Source: Caballeronia temeraria
GTDB taxonomy: Bacteria; Pseudomonadota; Gammaproteobacteria; Burkholderiales; Burkholderiaceae
Direction of reading: 5' to 3'
DNA length: 64,000 bases
NCBI RefSeq assembly: GCF_001544795.2
Contig: NZ_FCOI02000016.1
Span: 62,001 to 126,000, forward strand
Every line of letters begins with the position of its first letter. Position 1 is the stretch's first letter. Made by a program: the position numbers and the translations under genes. The notes under the pieces were generated by a model, which was not told the DNA's origin, made no database searches, and worked only from the letters and a program-made list of their open reading frames with translations. This document shows, piece after piece, positions 16,191 to 23,555 of this stretch.

Positions 16191-17204
16191 ATGAACAAAC
16201 CTCATCGATTCCTGCGCGGCCCGGCGCTGGCCGCGGCCTTTCTCGCCGCGACCGTCGCGCTCTCCGCGAGCGCCGCCGACATCAAGAGCGGCCTGAAGAT
16301 CGCCTTCCTGCCGAAGCAGATCAACAACCCGTACGAAGTGATCGCCGACGACGGCGGCATGGCCGCGATCAAGGAGTTCAAGGGCGATGGCAAGGTCGTC
16401 GGTCCATCGGATGCGGGCGCGTCGTCGCAGGTGAGCTATATCAACACGCTCATCACGCAGCGGCAGAACGCGATCGTGATCGCGGCGAACGACGCCAACG
16501 CGGTCGTGCCGTATCTGAAGAAGGCGATGTTGCAGGGCATCAAGGTCGTCACGTTCGATTCCGACACCGCGCCCGATGGCCGGCAGATCTTCGTCAATCA
16601 GGCCGATTCGGAAGCGATCGGGCGCGGGCAGATTCAGTTGCTGTCGAAGCTGATCGGCGGCGAGGGCGAATTCGCGATTCTTTCGGCGACGCCCAACGCG
16701 ACGAACCAGAACACCTGGATCAAGTGGATGCAGGAGGAACTGAAGAAGCCCGAGTATTCGAAGATGAAGCTCGTGAAGATCGCCTACGGCAATGACGACG
16801 ATCAGAAGTCTTTCGTCGAGACGCAGGGCTTGCTGCAGGCGTATCCGAACCTGAAGGGTATCGTTGCGCCGACATCGGTCGGAATCGCGGCGGCGGCGCG
16901 TTATATCTCGAGCTCGCCGGCGAAGGGCAAGGTCGTCGTAACGGGTCTCGGCACGCCGAACCAGATGCGCGCGTTCGTGAAGAACGGCACGGTCAAGGCG
17001 TTCCAGTTGTGGGATCCGGGTCAGTTGGGTTATCTGGCGGCGTTCGCGGCGGCCAATCTCGCATCGGGGACGATCACCGGCAAGGAAGGCGATTCGTTCG
17101 AGGCGGGGAAACTGGGCAAGCGTACGGTCGGCAAGAGCGGGGAAGTGATTCTCGGACCGCCGACGACCTTCGATGCGGCGAATATCGATAACTTCAATTT
17201 CTGA
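16191..17204 (+). CDS. rhaS: Rhamnose ABC transporter periplasmic binding protein
   Basis: Periplasmic type-1 sugar-binding protein of 337 aa. Signal peptide about 1-26 with cleavage after ASA before ADIKSG. Mature features typical of the rhamnose branch: AFLPKQINNPYEV (about 37-49), GPSDAGASSQVSYINTLI, VIAANDANAVVPYL, FDSDT, and QLWDPGQLGYLAAFA late in the protein. The frame is open 9 codons upstream, but the ATG at 16191 follows AGGAGA and gives a good signal peptide. Last gene of the second operon, followed by a strong terminator. The symbol follows the rhamnose transporter usage; E. coli uses rhaS for an unrelated AraC regulator. Confidence 0.9.
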   Translation: MNKPHRFLRGPALAAAFLAATVALSASAADIKSGLKIAFLPKQINNPYEVIADDGGMAAIKEFKGDGKVVGPSDAGASSQVSYINTLITQRQNAIVIAANDANAVVPYLKKAMLQGIKVVTFDSDTAPDGRQIFVNQADSEAIGRGQIQLLSKLIGGEGEFAILSATPNATNQNTWIKWMQEELKKPEYSKMKLVKIAYGNDDDQKSFVETQGLLQAYPNLKGIVAPTSVGIAAAARYISSSPAKGKVVVTGLGTPNQMRAFVKNGTVKAFQLWDPGQLGYLAAFAAANLASGTITGKEGDSFEAGKLGKRTVGKSGEVILGPPTTFDAANIDNFNF

Positions 17205-17236
17205 GGCAGCGATTGCCGGACCTGAGAGGATGACGA

Positions 17237-17263
17237 CGCGCCCTTCGGGGCGTTTCGTTTTTT
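17237..17263 (+). terminator. Rho-independent terminator of the rhamnose transport operon
   Basis: Stem CGCCC / GGGCG with a TTCG loop, then TTTCGTTTTTT, 33 bp after the binding-protein stop. Confidence 0.88.
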
Positions 17264-17269
17264 CAGCGA

Positions 17270-17301
17270 TTGCCTTGTTGCCTTGTTGCCGCGTTGCCGA
17301 T
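17270..17301. repeat. Short 8-bp tandem repeat, four units
   Basis: Four consecutive octamers TTGCCTTG, TTGCCTTG, TTGCCGCG, TTGCCGAT just after the terminator. Each starts TTGCC; the last two are diverged at their 3' ends. Confidence 0.7.
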
Positions 17302-17556
17302 GCTCGGCGGAAAAGCCTTTCCGATCACGGAGTTGCGCCGATGCTCATATGGCTGTCCACAAGGCTCTCCACGGAAACTGTGAATATGTATTGGGTGCGG
17401 TGCATGAGGCCGTGAGGGTGGGGCCGACTCCGAACCCACGAATCAACCGCGCCGCGATCGCGTAGATTCGGACTTTCCGTGTTCAGTCCGGATCGAGCCT
17501 GCTGCACACTGTCTCTTGCAGCGAGTCACTCATCGACCGTCCTGCGTCTCAAGGTT

Positions 17557-17581
17557 GCCCCGCCTCGTGCGGGGCTTTTTT
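17557..17581 (+). terminator. Orphan rho-independent terminator
   Basis: Stem GCCCCGC / GCGGGGC with a CTCGT loop and a T6 tail, reading rightwards. No coding gene on the + strand ends here. The ~300 bp upstream (17264-17556) has no convincing protein frame, so this may end a small RNA. Confidence 0.8.
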
Positions 17582-17642
17582 CGCGCTCTGATCCAGCGCC
17601 CCGCGACTGGCAGCGCTGGCCCACCATCCGCATCCATCGCGA

Positions 17643-18248
17643 TCACTTGATCGGCTGGCCGCCCCGCATCACCTGCACGGCCGTCGCCGATTCAAACCGG
17701 GCGTGCACCATATCGCCCGCCTTCAACCCGGCGAGCGATACATCCGGCGCGGCCTGAAGCGTCACTGTCCGGTTCGGTCCGCGCAACGTCACAAGCCGCT
17801 TTTTCGTGTCGACGCGCTCAATGGTGCCGATCACCTCGACAACGCGCGCCTGCGCCGCCACACCGCCCGATGCGGGAATCGTCGCTTCAGTATCGATGCG
17901 CTCGCGAATGCCGTTGGATTTGACCTTCGTCGCGGCCACGAGCAGCGCGCTGCGATAGTCGATGTTCACGATATCGCCGAGCTGGAGCTTCTTGACATCG
18001 CCGACTTCGGGTCTCACCGCGACTTCGACGACGCGCCCGGACGGCCCTTGCAGCGACACGCTATTGGTCGTCGGATCGATGCCGACCACACGCGCCTGCA
18101 CTTGCGCGATCGCCGCCGCGCCGCGCGCCGTCGGTTCCGACGCGGCGTCCTGCGCGGACGCGCTTCCGATCGCGCCGGCAGCAAGCGCGAAACACGCGGC
18201 CGCAATGGCGATCGGACGTTGCAAAGCTTGAGATGACGAGCGGAACAT
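17643..18248 (-). CDS. Exported hypothetical protein with two OB-like repeats
   Basis: Protein of 201 aa starting MFRSSSQALQ, with GGAGG well placed upstream. The signal peptide (about 1-33) ends GSASAQ. The mature part holds two related beta-rich units: ARVVGIDPTTNSVSLQGPSG to the end of IDYRSALLV, and ARVVEVIGTIERVDTKKRLV to HARFESATAVQVM. Each has the pattern of a short OB-fold: a V-x-x-I-D start, an L-x-G-P-x-G/N turn and a late 'L-x-G-D' (LQLGDIV, LKAGDMV). It looks like an internal duplication, probably periplasmic. CusF-like or nickel-responsive OB proteins are possible relatives, but I do not recognise the family. Confidence 0.75.
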   Translation of the reverse strand: MFRSSSQALQRPIAIAAACFALAAGAIGSASAQDAASEPTARGAAAIAQVQARVVGIDPTTNSVSLQGPSGRVVEVAVRPEVGDVKKLQLGDIVNIDYRSALLVAATKVKSNGIRERIDTEATIPASGGVAAQARVVEVIGTIERVDTKKRLVTLRGPNRTVTLQAAPDVSLAGLKAGDMVHARFESATAVQVMRGGQPIK

Positions 18249-18296
18249 GCCTTGCCTCCTTGTTTTCAAGTTGTTCCAGTCAGCATGCAAACGCGC

Positions 18297-18701
18297 TCAA
18301 CGGCGCGATTTCGACAACAAGTGTCCCAGTCCGAGATTCGTAGCGATCTGCCAGATATACACGCGCGAGTAACGCACGCCATAGCGCCGTTCGATCAGTT
18401 CGCGCAGGCGCGCATTGGTCCACGTATCGCTCTCGAAACCGTGCTCGCGCGCCGAGCCGCGAAGCGCGGCGGCGATCCAGTCGAGCGCCTCCCGATCCAG
18501 TACCGACGCGCGTCCGCCGACGCCCATCCGTCCGAGCGCGTCCAGACCGCCCTCGGTGACGATCGCCTTGTAGCGCCGCACCGTCTGCACCGACAGATGC
18601 AAATGCTCGGCCACGGCCTCGACCGACGCGCCATCGAGCAGCATGCGCCCGGCCGTCATGCGTCGCACGACGCTCGGCAGTGTGTCGGGGCGGGAGAGCA
18701 T
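18297..18701 (-). CDS. Helix-turn-helix protein related to IS630-type transposase N-termini
   Basis: Protein of 134 aa starting MLSRPDTLPSV. An HTH of the Homeodomain-like type (about 13-45: MLLDGASVEAVAEHLHLSVQ then TVRRYK) is followed by a winged-helix segment TWTNARLRELIERRYGVRYS (about 95-114) that resembles the HTH_33 domain before the DDE catalytic part of IS630-family transposases. There is no catalytic domain and no inverted repeats, so this is a stand-alone DNA-binding protein, either a domesticated remnant or a regulator. The stop is 48 bp from the start of the exported protein gene downstream. Confidence 0.7.
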   Translation of the reverse strand: MLSRPDTLPSVVRRMTAGRMLLDGASVEAVAEHLHLSVQTVRRYKAIVTEGGLDALGRMGVGGRASVLDREALDWIAAALRGSAREHGFESDTWTNARLRELIERRYGVRYSRVYIWQIATNLGLGHLLSKSRR

Positions 18702-18720
18702 GGCGCGCGCCGCTCGATCG

Positions 18721-18840
18721 TTAGGATTGCGTGAGGTCGATCGGGGCGTCAGGCGCCACTGCGCGAACCGGAGCCGACGTCCGCGCCGGTCGTTGCGATT
18801 GAGCGACGAGTGCAACGTTGCGGCGTCCGTATGGGTTCAT
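18721..18840 (-). CDS. Possible small protein (39 aa) upstream of the HTH gene
   Basis: Short frame starting MNPYGRRNVALVAQSQRPAR, preceded by AAGGGGG at a good distance. It ends 19 bp before the HTH gene, on the same strand. No family recognised; rich in Arg, Ala and Pro. It could be a real small protein or a leader peptide. Support is the ribosome-binding site and the close spacing only. Confidence 0.4.
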   Translation of the reverse strand: MNPYGRRNVALVAQSQRPARTSAPVRAVAPDAPIDLTQS

Positions 18841-19218
18841 GCGTGCCCCCTTGTCGAATGGAGACGGCGGGACTTGATCGGGCGTGCTTGACGTGAGGCC
18901 GATGCGCGGCTCGTCCGGGCGAGCCGACTTACAAGAAAGTATCAATAAACGTTTTCAGGCTCGATGGGCAACCATCGGCGAAAATTTTTTGGGCTTGATA
19001 AATCTCAGTGAATTGCCTATGAACGCTGCCGATTAGCAGCGATCACGCGAGGGGCAACGCACCGGGCGCGACGCGGCGCGTAATACCGCACGCGTCCGTT
19101 TCAACACCGATGCGTCTGCAGTTCGGGCACGCCATTCGTATGCGCCGTGCAGACGTGATCCGCCGCGAGCGGCTCGCGGCCGGTCGTGGCGCGTCGCGGC
19201 CAATGGCCGGCGACGTCC
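18841..19218. other. Intergenic region with two hairpins, no gene seen
   Basis: No supported gene. CGATGG / CCATCG with a GCAA loop lies at 18962-18977, followed by an A4T6 run on the + strand. GCCGCGAG / CTCGCGGC with a 3-nt loop lies at 19162-19180, downstream of the H-NS-like gene; it has no T-run and could be a weak or Rho-assisted stop for that gene. Confidence 0.4.
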
Positions 19219-19551
19219 TCAGACGCGATAGAACTCGATGTCCTGCCCGGCGTGCACCGCACGCTTGAGCCACTCGGGCATATCGCCGAGGCCGTCCCAC
19301 GTGTCGCCATTCGCGTTTCGGAAGATCGGCGCTCCGCCTTCCGCCGAATGCGGTATCAAGGGCAATTGCGGCATCGGCCGCTTTGCCTTCGGCGCGCCAT
19401 GAGCCCCGTTGGTCTTGGTAAAGGAAGGTGGCGGCGGATTCTCCGCCGGCGCTTCGGCCAATGCTTCGGCCAACGCTCCTTCCGTAATGCCGAACTCGAC
19501 CATTCGGCTGCGCAAATACGCAATGATGCTGTCTCGCTTTCTTTCGTCCAC
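19219..19551 (-). CDS. H-NS family DNA-binding protein, atypical N-terminus
   Basis: Protein of 110 aa. The C-terminal part (about 72-108: GGAPIFRNANGDTWDGLGDMP then EWLKRAV) matches the H-NS C-terminal DNA-binding domain, whose core in the family is a W-(S/D)-G-x-G-x-x-P-x-W-L pattern. The usual N-terminal coiled-coil dimerisation domain is reduced to a short helix MDERKRDSIIAYLRSRMVEF and an Ala/Glu stretch, joined by a Pro-rich linker. It may act as an H-NS modulator or a specific regulator rather than a bulk nucleoid protein. The upstream region is AT-richer than the surroundings, as expected for H-NS-linked loci. Confidence 0.75.
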   Translation of the reverse strand: MDERKRDSIIAYLRSRMVEFGITEGALAEALAEAPAENPPPPSFTKTNGAHGAPKAKRPMPQLPLIPHSAEGGAPIFRNANGDTWDGLGDMPEWLKRAVHAGQDIEFYRV

Positions 19552-19919
19552 GGCTTTCCTGATTCAGCTTTTTGATTTTCAAAGGACGAACCGATACCCC
19601 GCGCGGACCGGGGCGGTTCGATGACTTGAATATATGTGTTTTATGAAGCCTGACGCAGTGCATACCTCGCGTCAATTAGTGTATTTACCGCACGCTATTA
19701 ATTCGCACAGCGACTTTGCCTCTTTAATGTGGGCTTTGCCACCAATACGACGGTTCGCCCGCCTGAGCATCGCCGTGACGGACGCGCGAAAGGGATGCGC
19801 GCGGAAAGTCACGCCGGGGAGCCACGAACCGATGGCGAGGCCCGCCGCCGGTGCTGCATGGTGGTCGAAAACCTCGCCTAACTCTATTGTATGCTGCTTG
19901 CGGCAACTATTAAAACGTT
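19552..19919. other. AT-richer intergenic region
   Basis: About 370 bp with no supported gene, between two minus-strand genes. It is visibly richer in A/T than its surroundings around 19625-19720 and at 19880-19925. At 19910-19923 there is a perfect 14-bp palindrome, TTAAAACGTTTTAA, which includes the stop codon of the gene at 19920. Promoters of the H-NS-like gene must lie here, but I could not settle on one pair of boxes. Confidence 0.45.
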
Positions 19920-20171
19920 TTAACGACTGTGTTGCTCCCCCGGTAATTCCGCACCGTGCGCGCGAATGGCGGCAATCAGTTCCGCAGGCGTAATCTCATA
20001 ACGCACTTCACGGTGAATGCCGGGTTTGCGCTCGTCGATTTCTATCAGCAGTACCGCTTTGCCGTCCGAAGCCGGCTCGAGGCGCAACGAACGCACTTCC
20101 TGTCCGCTGGCTTCGTCGTATTCCGTCAGGAGCGTCATGGCGCCGGTGGCGGCGCTTCTCGGCATCGACAT
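19920..20171 (-). CDS. Conserved hypothetical protein (83 aa)
   Basis: Small protein starting MSMPRSAATGAMTLLTEYDE with GGGAGGAAG just upstream. The sequence is a compact alternating pattern (VRSLRLEPASDGKAVLLIEI, HREVRYEITPAELIAAIRAH) that suggests a beta-sheet followed by a helix. No family recognised. The gene stands alone; its stop codon lies in a 14-bp palindrome. Confidence 0.65.
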   Translation of the reverse strand: MSMPRSAATGAMTLLTEYDEASGQEVRSLRLEPASDGKAVLLIEIDERKPGIHREVRYEITPAELIAAIRAHGAELPGEQHSR

Positions 20172-20320
20172 TCTTCCTCCCGTCTTGCGACGTCATTGTT
20201 GTTGTTTCGCCGCGCCGACTACCGGCGTGCACGAATTCCGGGCGCGCGATGCGAAGTTTCGGCGTGGCGAATGAAGCAGACGCGAAGAGCGCCGCGGCCC
20301 GCGCCGCCCTCCGGTATCTC

Positions 20321-20350
20321 ATTATTGCCTGTCAAAAGCGCGCGCGTAAA
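20321..20350 (-). promoter_or_regulatory. Candidate promoter for the 83-aa gene
   Basis: On the minus strand TTTACG (20350-20345), an 18-bp spacer and AATAAT (20326-20321), about 150 bp before the start codon. The -10 matches 5/6. Confidence 0.35.
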
Positions 20351-20405
20351 GCGGGAGACCTGTCGAAGCCTTGCGGCCCCTAATTTTTGTCGGTCGGACG
20401 CCCGT

Positions 20406-21401
20406 TCAGCTAGTTGAGCCGATGGCGTCCCGTGCCTGGCTCGCGAGCTCGAACGAGCGCAGACGCGCCGTGTGATCGAAGATCTGCGCCGTGATGATCA
20501 ACTCGTCGGCCTGTGTCTGGTCGATCACCGAGCGCAGGCCGGCTTCGACATCGGCCGGCGCGCCAACCACCGAGCACGCAAGAGAATGCTCGACGCCCGC
20601 GCGTTCGGCCTCGCTCCACGCGATCGATTCGACCGGCGGCGGCAACGGTCCCGGCGTGCCGCGCCGCAGATTGATGAACTGCTGTTGCAGCGATGTGAAA
20701 TGAAAGCGCGCTTCCTCGGCGGTATCGGCGGCGAAGACGTTCACGCCGACCATCGCGTAGGGCTTTTGCAGCGTCGCGGACGGACGGAACTGCTTGCGAT
20801 ACACCTCCAGCGCCGTCAGCAGATAATCCGGCGCGAAATGCGACGCAAACGCGAACGGCAGTCCGAGCGCGGCGGCTAACTGCGCCGAAAAGAGCGACGA
20901 GCCGAGCAGCCAGATCGGCACATGCAGGCCGGCGCCGGGCACGGCGCGCACACGCTGACCTTCGACCGGATCGGCGAAATAGCGCTGCAGCTCCACGACG
21001 TCGTCCGGGAACGATTCGGCGCTGCCGTGCAGGTCGCGGCGCAGCGCCCGCGCGGTGGTCTGGTCGGTGCCGGGCGCGCGTCCGAGCCCGAGATCGATGC
21101 GCCCCGGAAACAGGGACGCGAGCGTGCCGAACTGCTCGGCGATCACGAGCGGCGCGTGATTAGGCAGCATGATGCCGCCCGAGCCGACGCGAATCGTCGT
21201 CGTGCCCGCCGCGATATGGCCGATCACGACAGCCGTCGCCGCGCTGGCGATGCCCGTCATGTTGTGATGCTCGGCGAGCCAGTAGCGCAGATAGCCCCAG
21301 CGTTCGGCGTGCCGGGCGAGATCGAGTGAATGGGCGAAGGCATCGGCCGGCGTCGAGCCGAGCGGAACCGGAGAAAGGTCGAGTAGCGAGAAGGGGATCA
21401 T
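20406..21401 (-). CDS. LLM-class flavin-dependent monooxygenase (luciferase-like)
   Basis: Protein of 331 aa starting MIPFSLLDLSPVPLG, an almost invariant start of the YhbW/YwfH-type luciferase-like group. F420/FMN-type TIM barrel with LAEHHNMTGIAS (about 43-54), RVGSGGIMLPNHAPLVIAEQ (about 71-90) and FPGRIDLGLGRAPGTD (about 97-112). These proteins use FMNH2 or related flavins for oxygenation; physiological substrates are mostly unknown. The gene appears monocistronic. Starts upstream of 21401 are not favoured because the conserved family start is here. Confidence 0.9.
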   Translation of the reverse strand: MIPFSLLDLSPVPLGSTPADAFAHSLDLARHAERWGYLRYWLAEHHNMTGIASAATAVVIGHIAAGTTTIRVGSGGIMLPNHAPLVIAEQFGTLASLFPGRIDLGLGRAPGTDQTTARALRRDLHGSAESFPDDVVELQRYFADPVEGQRVRAVPGAGLHVPIWLLGSSLFSAQLAAALGLPFAFASHFAPDYLLTALEVYRKQFRPSATLQKPYAMVGVNVFAADTAEEARFHFTSLQQQFINLRRGTPGPLPPPVESIAWSEAERAGVEHSLACSVVGAPADVEAGLRSVIDQTQADELIITAQIFDHTARLRSFELASQARDAIGSTS

Positions 21402-21529
21402 TGCGGCATTCCGAAAGCGTGGCGGATCGCGATGCAGGCGCATCGCGCCGCTGCCACGCGCTGAAAAAACCGATTGTGCCGAAACTTCGGGGAATCTGCC
21501 GGATCGGGCGGGCGCGTTTCTGCGTTTGG

Positions 21530-22342
21530 TCAGCCGAGCCGTGGATAGCCGCGCGCGATGGCTTCGCGCTCGTAGTCGAGGATCGGCGCATAGTCCGCCT
21601 GCGTGCGCGTCACGACGCCTTTGAGCCGCAGGCGCGCCGCGAGCGCCGGTTCGCGATCGAGCGTATCGGCGAGGGCGTCGAATATGGGACGGATCGCGTC
21701 TTGCGGCACGCGCATCGACGCGATGAACGGCAGCCCGCTCGCGCTCGCGGTCGCGCCGAGCACACGCACGCCGGCCGTCAGTTCCGGCAGATGCGCTTGC
21801 GCGAACGCGAACGTGACGCAGTCGATGGCGGCGACGTCCGCGCGCGATTCGACGAGCGCGCGCAGCGATGCGAGATGCGCGCCGGTTTTCGTGACTGAAG
21901 CGAAAAACCGTCCGTCCCGCGCGGACGGAGCGACGGCATGCCGGAAGAGGTTCATGCCGCTGTTGGAATCGTCGTCGTTATAGGCGGCGCGCAGGCCGCG
22001 ACAGGCGTCGATCGACCGTGCGTCGACATGCACGCCGGCCACGATCACGCTGCGATATGCGCCGTTTTCGCAGCCGGGCACGTCGAAATCGGGCGCGCCG
22101 ACAACTCGCACCCGATCCGCGAGCGCATGCACGAGCGGATAGCCGCAGGTCTGCGACAGCAGCACATCGTCGCGCAGCCAGAAGGCGGTGAGGTCCGCGC
22201 CGGGATCGACGATATCGAGCGTATCACCGCGCGCGTCCAGCCAGTGTGCGAGACGTTCACGGACGCGCTCGAGCAGCGTGCGCCAGTCGGTGGCGAGCGC
22301 GGGCGCGACGTTGTACATCGGCAGGGCTGCGATCCAGTGCAT
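21530..22342 (-). CDS. PhnD-like substrate-binding-fold protein without signal peptide
   Basis: Protein of 270 aa starting MHWIAALPMYNVAPA. The fold pattern is that of PhnD/SsuA/NMT1-like solute-binding proteins: a strand-rich start, VLLSQTCGYPLV (about 75-86), SVIVAGVHVDAR, RAAYNDDDSNSGMNLFRH and ADVAAIDCVTFAFAQ (about 180-194). There is no signal peptide or lipobox, and no ABC permease or ATPase nearby, so it is probably a cytoplasmic binding or sensing protein rather than an importer component. It starts 25 bp after the desaturase gene on the same strand, so the two are likely co-transcribed. Confidence 0.78.
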   Translation of the reverse strand: MHWIAALPMYNVAPALATDWRTLLERVRERLAHWLDARGDTLDIVDPGADLTAFWLRDDVLLSQTCGYPLVHALADRVRVVGAPDFDVPGCENGAYRSVIVAGVHVDARSIDACRGLRAAYNDDDSNSGMNLFRHAVAPSARDGRFFASVTKTGAHLASLRALVESRADVAAIDCVTFAFAQAHLPELTAGVRVLGATASASGLPFIASMRVPQDAIRPIFDALADTLDREPALAARLRLKGVVTRTQADYAPILDYEREAIARGYPRLG

Positions 22343-22367
22343 GACGCGAATCGTACCGCGCGATGCG

Positions 22368-23375
22368 TCAGCTCGCGAGGCTGGCTGTATCGCGGCCGCG
22401 CGCGTTCCGGTTCCGGCTCGAAGGCGATTCCGGCGCGGCGAACGGATGCACCGGCTCCGCTGCCTGCGCGAAGGCGTGGCGGCTCGCCCATTCGCCGTAT
22501 CCGCGCACGACGAAGCCGCCGTTGCTTGCGCGATAAGCGTCGCGATGGCGCGCATACAGTCGGCCGAGCGCGAACCACGGCAGACCGGGCAGATCGTGAT
22601 GCACCGCGTGAAAATTATTGTTGAGAAAGAGCAGGCGCCACGGCCACGCGGCTTCGTTGACGACCGTGCGTTCGCTTTCCCGCTCCGCCGCGCGATGCTC
22701 CTGGAACGAGCGCACCGAAGCCAGCGCCAGCGACGCGTAACCGGCGCCGAACACGAACGCGCGCCACGGAATGCCGCAGCGCGTTTCCAGCCAGCTCGCG
22801 AGCAGCCCGAGCGACACGAGATGCACCGCCCAGCTCGCGACGATGCGCCAGCGCCGCTCGACGACGGCCTGCGCCGCTTCCCGCCACGACGCCGCGATCG
22901 AGAACCACGGCCCGATGAGCATGCGCCCGAGGAAGGTATTGCGCGCGGCCAGCGCGGCGCGCAGGACGGGACCGGCGCTCGCCCACTGTTCGGGCGTGAC
23001 GTAATAGCTTTCGGGATCGCGGCCGGGCTCGGTCAGATACGCATTGTCGTGATGACGCAGATGCGACTCGCGATACACCTCGTAGGGAAACCACACCGCG
23101 AGCGGGGCGATGCCGAGCAGCATGTTGACGAGCGGCCAGCGCGTCGGATGGCCGTGCATCAACTCGTGTTGCAGCGACATGTACCAGCACGACAGCACCG
23201 CAAGCAGCGCGATGGCCGGCACGAGCCCGATCGCCCGTGCGTTGAGCGCGACGCCGAACCAGCCGCCGTAGATCGCGACGATCACCGCCCACGTCGGCCA
23301 TTCGCTGCGCCAGCGCCAAGTGTTGCGCTGGCGCTGGATGTCCTGGCGTTGGGCGTCGTCGAGATAGCGGGGCAT
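22368..23375 (-). CDS. Membrane fatty acid desaturase
   Basis: Integral membrane di-iron desaturase/hydroxylase family, 335 aa starting MPRYLDD. The three His boxes are clear: HELMH (about 70-74), HLRHH (about 103-107) and HAVHH (about 258-262), with hydrophobic pairs between. Related proteins include desaturases of acyl chains and of small hydrophobic compounds; the substrate is not evident. A polar C-terminal tail of about 40 residues is probably disordered. First gene of a two-gene unit with the PhnD-like protein. An ATG at 23435 is in frame but adds only a non-conserved leader. Confidence 0.88.
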   Translation of the reverse strand: MPRYLDDAQRQDIQRQRNTWRWRSEWPTWAVIVAIYGGWFGVALNARAIGLVPAIALLAVLSCWYMSLQHELMHGHPTRWPLVNMLLGIAPLAVWFPYEVYRESHLRHHDNAYLTEPGRDPESYYVTPEQWASAGPVLRAALAARNTFLGRMLIGPWFSIAASWREAAQAVVERRWRIVASWAVHLVSLGLLASWLETRCGIPWRAFVFGAGYASLALASVRSFQEHRAAERESERTVVNEAAWPWRLLFLNNNFHAVHHDLPGLPWFALGRLYARHRDAYRASNGGFVVRGYGEWASRHAFAQAAEPVHPFAAPESPSSRNRNARGRDTASLAS

Positions 23376-23555
23376 GGCGGACGTCGATAATGGCGAAGGG
23401 CCATCGTAGCGGCGCGTCCGGTTCGTCCCAACCAAGGAATCCGGCTAAGGATTCCGCGATCGGCGCAATAAGCATTCGTTCGCGCGGCGATCGATTATTG
23501 GCCACGCAGCCGCGCACGGTATGCTTTGTCCCTTCATCATCGCCTGCGCGCGCAT

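Noticed and set aside
17325..17507. Short frames in the region after the rhamnose terminator
   Set aside because: No ribosome-binding site or conserved pattern; the region looks more like non-coding or small RNA sequence.
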